Assembly (NCBI GenBank): GCA_018398765.1
Contig: JAHBMJ010001925.1
Location: 1-24,662, forward strand
Source: Chromera velia
Taxonomy: Eukaryota > Sar > Chromeraceae
Direction: 5' to 3'
Length of the DNA: 24,662 bases
In this document: piece by piece, positions 10,926 through 19,547 of the stretch
How the letters are laid out: each line of letters starts with the position of its first letter
Position numbering within the stretch: position 1 is the stretch's first letter
Notes under the pieces: generated by a model
Told to the model about the DNA's origin: nothing
Databases searched by the model: none
The model's input: only the letters and a program-made list of their open reading frames with translations
Made by a program: the position numbers and the translations under genes

Positions 10926-12453
10926 GCAACCCCTTCACCCAGTGATCGGGCGAGGTCCCGAAAGACTCCACCGTGTCTGGTTCCGAGTGGCTGTGCTCTC
11001 GGGGCTGAGCTTGACTTTTCCTCTGCCATTTCTTGGCCTTTCTTTTCCTTGTCGGCTCCTGGCCTGACTGCAACTGCCTGTCGCTTTCTGGCTTACTGCA
11101 GCGTTGTTCTGCCTGCCTGTCGCTCACTGGCTGATTGCCTCCCTGCGACCTAAGGCTTTCCACCGATGTGGCCTCACTACGTGCTGTCTGACTGTTTCTG
11201 TCTGCACGCTTCCGTCTCCGCACTGTCCGGTGCTGTCTTGCCACTTCGGCCTCTCTGTGTACTTCTTGTACCGCCTCAAGCTTTCCGACTTTACCTGGCT
11301 TGTTCCTGCCTTCAGTCAGCTTTCTGGGTTCGCTCCGGCTATTCCTGCCTGAGTCACGCTCCGCGGTGCCCGCACCTCTCTGGCTATTGCTGCCTGCCTC
11401 TCGCTGCGTGTGTGCATTCCGGCTGTTCTTGCCTGCACTGAGCTGATTGTGTGCTTTCTGATAATCCCTGTCTGTACTGAGCTCCCTGTCTGCACTGTGA
11501 TGTGCCTCCACCTCTCTGGGCTGTGTGTGCATGCTCGAGCGCTTCTCCGCCTTTCTCGGCTGTCTATGCGAGTACCTACACATCTCCGCCTCTATGAGCT
11601 GTTTGCGCTGTCTGAGCTGCGTGTCCGCCTTTCTTGGTTGACTGGCTTTTGCCTTTCTGGTTCCTTCTGGGCTTTCCCTCTCTCTGTTTCCTTGCTTGGC
11701 CTTCACTGCCTTTCTGGCATTCATTGCCTAACTGCGTCTGACTTGAGACTGGCCTGTCTCACTGAGAGTATCTGGCTGAATAGGCCTGTCTGCTTTTCTC
11801 ACAGCTTTCTGCCTGCACTCTGCCTCTCTCTTTCTACCTCGTTGCCGGAATGCTGGTGTCATTGTCACACCATCATTGCCCGACCGAGGAGTTTCTTTTC
11901 TTCTTTCCTCTCTTTGCAGACTATCTGTCTGTCTCTGCCTCACTGGCTTTTGACAGCTATCTGCAGCCCGTCCAAGCACAGACCACCCATCCCCACCCAC
12001 TTCATCCACAAAGCTAACTTGCTGTCCAGTCAGCGGACGAAGCAAATCCGGGAACGCAGTCTGACCCAGGAACCCATACCGATAGACGGCAACCCGCCTC
12101 GGTTGTTTGTTTCCCCACTCCCTCAGCCCATTGAGGGTCTCCTTCTCCAACGTCGACGACACAATGCAGTCGGGACAAGGCATTGACCACCGTTCTCTGC
12201 ATTTCATGATGAGCTTGGTGATGTCATCGATGCGGTCAACTGCACCGATCATCATGCACCGCTGTCCCGTCGTCAGGCGAATTATCGAGATGACATGCAT
12301 GTCATTCTCCCGACCCGCTTCCCGCGGAGCCCACGAGCGACCAGCACTCAGAGCCTTAAGAAGAGGCTCCGATACCTCATCGACAAACGCTTGAGGGAAT
12401 GAGCCGAGTGCTCGCACCTCAATTTGCAGAACTGCACACCGACGACGCCTCAT
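10840..12453 (-). CDS. Gag-like or hypothetical ORF of the LTR-like element, one in-frame TAG
   Basis: The minus-strand frame opens with ATG at 12453 and runs to TGA at 10840-10842, interrupted only by TAG at 11728-11730. Residues 1-150 look globular, with mixed hydrophobic and charged segments and a CPDC motif in WSMPCPDCIV. From about residue 150 onward it is a long disordered tail rich in Gln, Arg, Ser, Glu and Lys, with loose repeats of the type SQPRKA and HTQPREVE, mirrored by a degenerate minisatellite in the DNA. It starts 62 bases inside the upstream long repeat, the place expected for gag. No CCHC zinc knuckle, protease or RT follows. It could instead be a host gene trapped between repeats. 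Two parts (241 and 294 residues) may be one protein if the TAG is read through, or a decayed gene. Confidence 0.5.
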
Positions 12454-12514
12454 CTCTCTAGCTGCTATGATTTCTGTATCGGTTGCGAGTCTCGTCTCTC
12501 GCTGGCGTCAGACC

Positions 12515-12739
12515 AGTAAGAAGTTGGCTAGAGATGATCATGATGAGGGTAGAGGGAGGTATGAAGGAGATGGTTAGAGAGAGTCACACATCAAGATTCC
12601 GGAAAGAGTGTCTACCAAAGAGCACTCCAATCTATTCAATGGTTATTCTCTCACTTTATTGACTGACTTCCATGCATGCATGCAGTCACTCCATGCATGC
12701 ATGTATTTCACACTGCATGGCATGCATTCACACATGCAT
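12515..12739 (-). repeat. Right long direct repeat, proximal part
   Basis: Aligns to the first part of 9223-9544 with high identity, ending where the array at 12740 interrupts it. The repeat resumes at about 13368-13411 and again at 14290-14364. Confidence 0.85.
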
Positions 12740-13368
12740 CTGACGCAAGCAAGCTTGCGAACGGCCCCGGAAAGCAAGAAAAATGAGAACTGCACGATTG
12801 ACGCACGCCGGCCAGTCGACCGCGGGCGGTCGCGCCGACCCCCCCCCCCCCCCCCCGCGGGAAAAGCCGCGGAACTCTCGTCCTTCAGGAAAAAAGCCCG
12901 CGGGAGTAAGCGCAGATCTGAAACCATGCGTGCGTCACACAACCATACATGCACTGTGACGCACGCATGGCGCAAATTCAGCCTTTCGGGGCTGGGTTTT
13001 TGGCGAAAAACACTGCATGCATGCATACGTGGGCTGGGGTATTTCTGTTTTGTAAGTGCCCCCCACTTCGCTTTCCGGGGCACACGCTGACGCAAGTAAG
13101 CTTGCAAACGGCCCTGGAAAGCAAGAAAAATGAGAACTGCATGATTGACGCACGCCAGCTGCATTGGTACATGCATGGTAGCGCCGACCCCCCTCCCCCG
13201 CGGGAAAAAAACCCGGGGTTGAGCGGATCTAAAACCCATCTGATGCACGCATAATACAAATTTAGCCTTTCGGGGCCAGGTTTTTGGCGAAAAACTAGCG
13301 TGCATACATATGGGCTGGGGTATTTTTATTTTGTAAGAGCCCTCCGCTTCGCTTTCCGGGGCCATATA
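12740..13368. repeat. Two tandem units (about 347 and 280 bp) with inverted ends
   Basis: Unit 1 starts at 12740 and unit 2 at 13087, both with tgacgcaag(c/t)aagcttgc. Both share gcaagaaaaatgagaactgca, the block gcctttcggggc, the phrase tttttggcgaaaaac, and end in cttcgctttccggggc. The start contains ggccccggaaagc and the end its reverse complement, so each unit has subterminal inverted repeats. A run of 18 C lies at 12839-12856 in unit 1. The array interrupts the right copy of the long repeat. Confidence 0.85.
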
Positions 13369-13411
13369 TCGCCCTTGACGGTCCAATATAATTAATCATC
13401 CGTCTACGTGG

Positions 13412-14289
13412 ATCTTTACCCCAATAGGGTCTATAGGGGATCGGGCTTCCCCCCCTCCCCCTTTCCTACCCACCCACCTACCCACAATATCACAATCACC
13501 GCAAGAAGGAGGTCTGTCTTTAAGCATGGGCGCGCATGCGTACGTTAACGTTGTGTGTTAGTGTTTTTTTTATATTTTATTAGATTTTTGTATGAATTTT
13601 ACAGTCAGATTGTCTTTTTCGTACCTTCCATGCTCTGGGCTCTTCGGTGACTTACATGCATATATACAGATCTGCATCCACAGCAGGAAGGGCACAAAGG
13701 GCCCTTTCCAGCCCAAGGGTCTGCTTGGGAGGGAGGTGGCCGCGTTTTCCGGGTCTTTTGACTGGGAGGACGTAAACTGAAGGAATTTTTTTGGCAATGC
13801 GAGAAGAAAATGAAAAGAAAGAAGAGGGATAGGTAAAAACGTAAGCAAATGAATCAAAAAAGTTTGGGGAACTGAGTTTAAAGAAAGAGTTTTGATGAGA
13901 TGTTTGAAGTAGGAGTTCTTTGAAGGGATGGAAGACGTGCGGGATGCACCTCTGCACAATTAAGGTCTTTCTGATTAAAAGGGTAGCCTTTTTTCAATGA
14001 AAGAACTGAAGTGTCTCGAAGGTTCTGCTCTGCATCCCCTGTGTCTCTTTTCTCTCTCTTTTGATTGTCCAACCTGTTGTGAAGCCGCAAATGATCAGCT
14101 GTATCAAAGTGATCGAAGTTGCACCTATTTTTGTCGCTGACTCGCTGGTAGTTTTAGGACGGAACAAATCGACAAACTAGGTTAGATCCGCCTCTCACAT
14201 ATGGGGATGCGGCATACATGAAAAAACCCTCAATCACGAAGATCTGCATGCAGATAAGTACATGCGGACCCTATTAGTGTAATGGACTA
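13412..14289. mobile_element. TIR insertion (about 878 bp) with 9-bp target duplication
   Basis: The insertion splits the right long repeat inside its ctacgcggcgtag palindrome. It is flanked by tctacgtgg (13403-13411) and tctacgcgg (14290-14298), a 9-base duplication with one transition. Near the ends, tttaccccaatagggtc on the left and the reverse complement of the right end (attacactaatagggtc) match at 14 of 17 bases. No transposase is visible inside, so it would be a non-autonomous DNA element; a 9-bp duplication is typical of Mutator-like elements but also occurs in others. Confidence 0.6.
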
Positions 14290-14364
14290 TCTACGCGGTG
14301 TAGCGCTCCGACACTTATGCAGGCATCGACTCATATCTCACTATGCATTGCAAGTCTTTACTCA
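14290..14364 (-). repeat. Right long direct repeat, distal part
   Basis: Matches 9470-9544 (gtagcgctcc, atgcaggcatcgactcatat, ctcactatgca, tgcaagtctttactca), giving the outer end of the LTR-like element. Confidence 0.85.
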
Positions 14365-14397
14365 TGTATAAAAAAATATTCTTCCCCATTTCACCCC

Positions 14398-14662
14398 AAC
14401 CCTACGTATACAAAAAAGTTAAGAAATATATTAGAAATTTGTAAGAAATATGTTAGAAATTTTATAGAAATACTATAGAAATATTATAGAAATCCGGTCT
14501 GAAGATTTCCTAACATTTCTATAAGATTTCTATAATGTTTCTATAAAATTTCTATAATATTTCTAACATATTTCTATAATATTTCTTAGACCAAATTTCT
14601 ATAATATTTCTATAATATTTCTTATATATTTCTAACATATTTCTTAACTTTTTTGTAGGGAA
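14398..14662. mobile_element. Foldback MITE with 8-bp target duplication
   Basis: The two halves are inverted copies. The left end reads ccctacgtatacaaaaaagttaagaaatat, and the right end, reverse-complemented, reads ccctacaaaaaagttaagaaatat; the halves continue with AGAAATATTATAGAAAT-type motifs and meet near 14510-14530. The element is flanked by ttcacccc at 14390-14397 and again at 14663-14670, an exact 8-base duplication. There is no coding capacity. An 8-bp duplication suggests mobilisation by a hAT-like transposase, which is inference. Confidence 0.88.
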
Positions 14663-14670
14663 TTCACCCC

Positions 14671-15060
14671 GGAAATTATATAAGAAATTTTGCTCTGGAA
14701 TTGGGGCCCCCATTTCACCCCAATTTCCAATTACGTGCTGGCGACAGATAGACATAGCGGGAAGGCCCTAGGGTGGAACATATCAATCAATTAATCAAAA
14801 ATCAATCAATATTTATAATTTATGAAAAAGCTCAGTTTAAAGCTGTCATATAATGTTCTAAATTACCTAATTAGATTCTATAAGCCCCAAACTTCTAAAA
14901 ATACGCCTTATTTTGACTAGATAACATGTTTTTATCAGTCAAAAAATGTATCCCGTTTTGGGGAAATGGGGCGAAATGGGCCCCAATTTGCCCCCATTCA
15001 CCCCATTTATACCCCAATTTCATAGGGTGCCAGTGGGCAACTGTATTATACGACGCAATA
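14671..15060. repeat. AT-rich repeat with CCCCAATTT / ATGGGG motifs
   Basis: Read on the minus strand, the segment near 14950-15030 (aaattggggtataaatgggg, ggggcccatttcgccccattt) resembles 8765-8830, so the two are probably diverged members of one family in inverse orientation. No gene seen. Confidence 0.6.
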
Positions 15061-15086
15061 TACGTAATAAATATTGACTTACTAAT

Positions 15087-15311
15087 ATGAACATGAATCA
15101 AAGACAGATCATTCAAGGACAAAACGGGCAGCGCTACCACGATCGAATGGAGTCCCAACATCTGCATGAGCAAAATTCCATTGGATTGAATTCGGTCATT
15201 GCGAAAGGGTCGAAAGAATACTTCGTCTTCCAGATCACCGACGGTGAGAAGACTGAGTACCATGTCCATTCGCAGTACCTGGACAGCTGCAGATCGTCGA
15301 TAAACAACTAA
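15087..15311 (+). CDS. Small hypothetical protein, 74 residues
   Basis: ATG to TAA, starting MNMNQRQIIQGQNGQRYHD and containing KEYFVFQITDGEKTEYHVH near the C terminus. The composition is protein-like and free of the simple repeats that dominate nearby frames. I recognise no family and see no splice context linking it to other exons. The opposite strand is also open here, so coding status is uncertain. Confidence 0.35.
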   Translation: MNMNQRQIIQGQNGQRYHDRMESQHLHEQNSIGLNSVIAKGSKEYFVFQITDGEKTEYHVHSQYLDSCRSSINN

Positions 15312-15496
15312 CACACAGCTGGAAAGACGGAAGGAAATGGAAATGAAGGGAGAGCCTGAGCGCACTGCCGTCAGAGAACGCTGCAGTTGAACGGAAGCTT
15401 CGACTTCTTTCCCCCCGTCCGTCGTGTTGCCGGCTTCTTGTGCAACGAGATAGCGCCCCCCCCCTCTCTCGGTGCTGGAGAACCTGATTCCTCTCC

Positions 15497-15565
<69 letters not shown>

Positions 15566-15816
15566 GAGATTCCACTTGTTTCTGAGGTTCAGCACGCGGT
15601 CTCTTCATCACACACCCAGGAAGAGAGACTAGTTAGTGCTATCATTTCTTCCCTCTTGTTTTCCAGGCAGTCAGGCAAACAAACAGTGTGACTTAAAAAA
15701 AAAAAAAACTGTCCAAACAAACAAAAACAACCCAGAAAAAAAGGGAGATTTCTGCAGAGACAGACAGACCAGCAGCCACGCACACAGAAAGACGGTGAAT
15801 AAAGAGGGAAGAAGCA
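15312..15816. repeat. Non-coding stretch with (CA)n and (CT)n microsatellites
   Basis: (CA)15 at 15500-15530 followed by (CT)n at about 15535-15565. The long minus-strand open frame over this tract (Arg-Glu and Cys-Val runs) is an artefact of the repeats. No other feature seen. Confidence 0.85.
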
Positions 15817-18073
15817 TCATCTCCTCTCATGCAGCCAGTCGAAAGCGAGCAACGGATCACTAGTCAAAAGTGCCTGTCCAGCAAACCGACTGCATAGGCC
15901 ACAACAACTACGGGGAAGTTGAACCGCGAGTCCGCGAGTCGCGCTCAGCTGAAGGAGGAAGAAACAAAAAAAAAGTGGTGACACGCATTCAATATGCCCC
16001 TAGCCTAGCTGACCTCTCCTCCTCCGCTACTCTTTGCCCCCTTCGTGGGACTTCCCTTTGCCCCCACTGGAGACGTTGACATTTCCTGACAAGAGAAGAG
16101 AAAGAAGAGAAGAAAGTAAGGGTGACACTAGGACTCGGAAAATAGGAAGAGAAGACATGCCAGAAGCTGTTGTCAAGCGCAATTGAGGTCAAGAGAACAA
16201 GCGGTCGAGCTCAAAACCCACCAATCTCTTATTTCACTGCCGCTTTTTCTTTACCCCTCACAACCCCATCCTCTGTCTCTGTCTGTCTCTTTCCCTCTCC
16301 CTCTCCCTCTCTCGCTCTCTCCTCTCTCACACAGACACAGACACACACACACACACACACACACACCAAGAGCAAGAGCGAGAGAGTTAGAGAGTTAGAG
16401 AGAGAGACCACAACCGGCGAACGGACACCGACCTGTATGGGAGCGACTGCTCGTGCTTGCAGGTTTGCCTCTCCTCCCCTTGCGACGAATTCCTCTCCCA
16501 ACCACTGCATCCAAAAAGAAAAGAAAAGAAAAAGGAAAGAAAGAGATCCAAGAGGGAGGGGTCAGGCAGTGTGCCCTTCACAAAAGAAATCAGAAGGCAC
16601 ACCAACGGAGAGAATGGAAGAGGGGAAATCGGAAGAGAAGAACAGTGGAAAGCTTCAACCTGTGCAAGGACAGAGGCAGCAAGGACAACGAGGAAGGGAA
16701 TGGGGGAACAGGGATCACTCCAACTGACCTCAAACAACTGGGAGACATTCTCGTCTTCCTTCACACAAGTTTTCCAGAGGGCAATGTTCAGTTTTCGCGC
16801 TATGTTCTCGACCTCCTCCTCTGTCATCGCGGCCTGCAGGCGTGCGTGCACCGATGGGCGCAGAAATTAAATGAGAAAGACCGAGAGTAGAAAGCAACAA
16901 GGAAAGTGAGCAAAAAAGAAAATCCGGCCGCATCAGCCTCCTCTCACGTGTGAATCAACCCACATCATTCGTAAACGCCACCACCCCGAAGAGGCATCTA
17001 GGGTTTCCTTCCAAGTCAGCTCACACACGCTTCTGTTCAAATGAATGCAAGTAACGCCACTGCACACACACGTCCGTCAGTATGCAGGCAACCCGTACAC
17101 TAGAATCAAACAACGGGAGAGGAGATCAAGAAACGCAACGGATAATGGAACACTGGAGAAGTAAGTGGTGGGGGCGTGAAGGTGAGGGACTGCGCTTTGC
17201 GAACAGAGCAAGGTCGGACGGAAGAAAAGATAAACGCACGCAAACACTGTGAGTGAACGCTTGCACCGGCAATCGAGAGCGGGGAAGAGGAGGAGGAGGA
17301 GAGAGACGGACCTGATCGAGGAGGTCAATTTTGTTTTGGACAAGTGCCAACACGATAGTTCCACACTCATCTGTCACCTTCCTGGAAAGCAAATGGGGGG
17401 GCAGCAGATGATGCAGAAATGAAGGTCACTTAGAGGCAGACCCTAAAAGGATCCATCCCACTCGTGTGAGTGCACTCTGCTTGTGGGCGTGTGTGGAAGG
17501 AAATGCGTATCCGAGGGTGGGCGGAGGTCGGAGAGTCTCAACCTTTCCCAGTTTTTGTAGCCTGACTAGTTACTCGCCGTGTCACTGTCCCACTGCCTCA
17601 CTACCCGTTTGTTCACTAACTCACTTGTACCAATTCTCAATGGCGTCAAATGAGGCTCTGTCGGTTGTCGAGAAGGCAATCACGGCCGCCCCCGCCCCCT
17701 TGTAATAGGCCCTCGTGATGGCGTCGTACTCCTCTTGCCCTGCTGTGTCCCAGAGGAGAAACGTGACGTCCTCCCCCGCCTTGGGCAGGTACATCTGCTT
17801 TTCGAGAAAGTCAACCTGTATGGACAGGGAAGGGGAGAGAGAGGGGGTGTTGATGAAGAGGGAAGAAAGTGGGTGCTGTGAATCGGTGCTCGCGCGTCTG
17901 CCTGATGAAGAACTGGGTTGAAAGCATTCAAGGGTGGATGGACAAGAACGGTGAACTATGGCGACACACAGGTGAGAGCACAAAGAGGAAATCCGAAGCA
18001 GGGAAAGCGGAGGCAAGACACGAATGATTATATTCAAGCTGCGAGAGCGTGACAGAACAGAGAGAGAGGGAGG

Positions 18074-18108
<35 letters not shown>

Positions 18109-18729
18109 AAACACGTAGCCTATTGGATGGGCGGGCATAAAAACAAGTACAAAGATTGACCAGACCGAGAGGAACTGACACAAACAGACCACACGAAGCG
18201 AAATGAAACACGGGAGGGAGCGATTTCGAGTCAGACTTCCCCCAAAAAACAGAAAGGCGAGGGCCTGCCGGCATTTCTGGGTGAGAGAGAAATTGAAGGT
18301 GTATTGGAAGGAAATCACAGGAAGAGTGAGAGGTGGGGCAGACGACGGAGAAAAATCTCTTCTTGGATGGAGACGGAAAGAAAGAGATATATGCTCGGTG
18401 ATGGAACTCGGTGGCAAGGGAGAGAGGTCAGCCACAGAATGCAGATTGGTGGACTGCAAAGGAAAAACATATATGTATAAGAAAAGTGAACGGGATGGAG
18501 CCGACAAGGGGGTGGCGGTCCTCTGAGAAGTGAGCAGAACATATCTGTCTGCCTCCATGGATGACTGTGTTTCTTTCCTTGCTTGGACTCACTCACTCAC
18601 CGCCAGTGTTTTTTTGTAGTCCCCAGTGAAGACGCCCTTGGCAAATCTGGTGATCATGGAGGTCTTCCCAACCATTCCATTTCCCACCACGATCACCTTC
18701 AAGGAGGTGTCGATATCCTGTTCGAACAT
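15817..18729 (-). CDS. RAB23: Rab23-like small GTPase
   Basis: A GTP-binding switch of the Rab family; Rab23 is known from cilium-related trafficking. Proposed minus-strand exons: 18729-18601, 17815-17625, 17381-17312, 16833-16729, 16504-16433, 16085-16014 and 15948-15817, total 257 codons with TGA. Motifs seen: VVGNGMVGKTSM (P-loop, near residues 14-25), DYKKTLAVDFLE (switch I and its Thr), WDTAGQEEYDAITRAYYKGA (G3), VQNKIDLLDQ (G4), TCVKED (G5 equivalent) and LFEWLGEEFVAR (last helix). Rab23-specific wording (VGNG.VGK, DFLE.Q, FDAIT/YDAIT, FSTTDR.SF) separates it from other Rabs. Exons 1-5 are firm; exons 6-7 (Ser/Gly-rich tail, then RSCCGLCSR) are tentative. No terminal prenylation motif is seen in this model. 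ATG at 18729 was chosen because the P-loop follows at the normal distance. An upstream in-frame TAG lies near 18790. Confidence 0.92.
16334..16366. repeat. (CA)n microsatellite in a Rab23 intron
   Basis: cacagacacagacac followed by pure CA in the proposed fifth intron of the GTPase gene; a CT-rich tract precedes it. Confidence 0.9.
18059..18107. repeat. (GA)n microsatellite in Rab23 intron 1
   Basis: gagagagagggagggagggagagag in the 785-base first intron (17816-18600, minus strand). Confidence 0.92.
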
Positions 18730-19547
18730 TCCTTCTAAAGATTCGTTCGTGTCGGGAGGAGGATCCACTTGAAGACGGGCTTGAAAAAGCTAGAATACAG
18801 GTGGCGATTTGGGGCGCTCCGTTCTGAGCTGGAGCAGAAGGGTCTGGCGCTGTTCAAAAGGCCTTGCTGTCTGTATGCCGAGATGGTTGATGAGATTCTC
18901 GATCAGAAACAAATCCACGATAGAAGTTGTGCCAAGCTCTCGGAAAGACAATTCAATCAAGCCACCCTTGCAAAAGTATACGTGCTCCTGAGTCCGTAGT
19001 GATAGGTGAAGTCGTCTACAGCCCAGGCTGCACGCTCGTGAAGTCCCTACAGCTTGTGCTTCCATTCAATGGTGTCAGATGATTGGTCGTCGACAATGGT
19101 CGATCTGCCGATCAATGTCGCTCATGTAGTCTGCGAAGATTAAGTGTCGCTCCAAGAAACTGTTTCGTTGTCAGACTGACAAAACAATTACAAATTTAAA
19201 GGCACAGACTGATGCACGCGCGCGAACTCGAGCGCGAATATGCAGATTTGTCAACCGAGCTAAAAAGTGAAGCGTACGCAGTCTCCTTCTCACAAACGCA
19301 ACTCTCTCTCTCTGAACTCCGTTGAAAAGCTCAGATCGGGCTGCTGTCAAGTTTTTGCGGATTGTATCTCCATCTCCATTGCTTTTGGGTGGCTCTCTAT
19401 CAACAGATACGACGAGTGGTGACTTAACATCAATGTGGGTCCTACAGCGTCTCCTCGGCTTAGTCGGCTCTGTGTGTTGTTCGTCTCTTGGCTGGAGTGG
19501 GGGTCTGAGGCTTCCCGCTGGCCGGCTTCTCTAAGCGGGTGGACAGG
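18730..19547. promoter_or_regulatory. Divergent intergenic region between Rab23 and MnmG
   Basis: About 0.8 kb separates the two start codons, which face away from each other, so both promoters should lie here. I see CCAAT/ATTGG cores around 19070-19090 (ttcaatggt, gatgattggtcg), and a pyrimidine-rich ctctctctctctgaactcc near 19305-19320. No TATA box is obvious. An alternative MnmG first exon could start at ATG 19433 (MWVLQRLLGLVGSVCC). Boundaries and function are inference. Confidence 0.4.

Larger units (their letters stand above)
9223..14364 (-). mobile_element. LTR-like retroelement without recognisable pol, with a nested-insertion right repeat
   Basis: Direct repeats bound the element: 9223-9544 on the left, and 12515-14364 on the right, the latter split by two insertions. 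In about the first 190 aligned bases I count eight substitutions, seven of them transitions, plus insertions of ATGC units. The repeats start agtaagaag and end ctttact, giving a 5-base inverted terminus. Flanks are catat (left) and catgt (right), a possible 5-bp target duplication with one mismatch. On the minus strand the internal region starts with TGG directly after the upstream repeat (12514 side), as in a tRNA primer-binding site, and a purine run ending in GGGGG lies next to the downstream repeat (9545-9550). A long ORF opens 62 bases inside. No RT, integrase or protease was seen, so it would be non-autonomous. LTR status is inference. Confidence 0.6.

Noticed and set aside
11410-12186. 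258-codon plus-strand Leu/Cys/Ser-rich frame
   Set aside because: Antisense to the gag-like ORF; its composition is the complement of the Gln/Arg repeats.
12643-13386. 247-codon minus-strand frame across the tandem units
   Set aside because: The two tandem units are read in different frames, so the open frame is not under coding constraint; it also spans a C18 run.
14895-15611. 238-codon minus-strand frame with Arg-Glu and Cys-Val runs
   Set aside because: It crosses the (CA)n and (CT)n microsatellites and an AT-rich repeat; no domain is seen.
16170-16890. Several plus-strand frames of 137-185 codons
   Set aside because: They lie antisense to Rab23 exons 4 and 5 and the intron between; the minus-strand exons match a conserved family.
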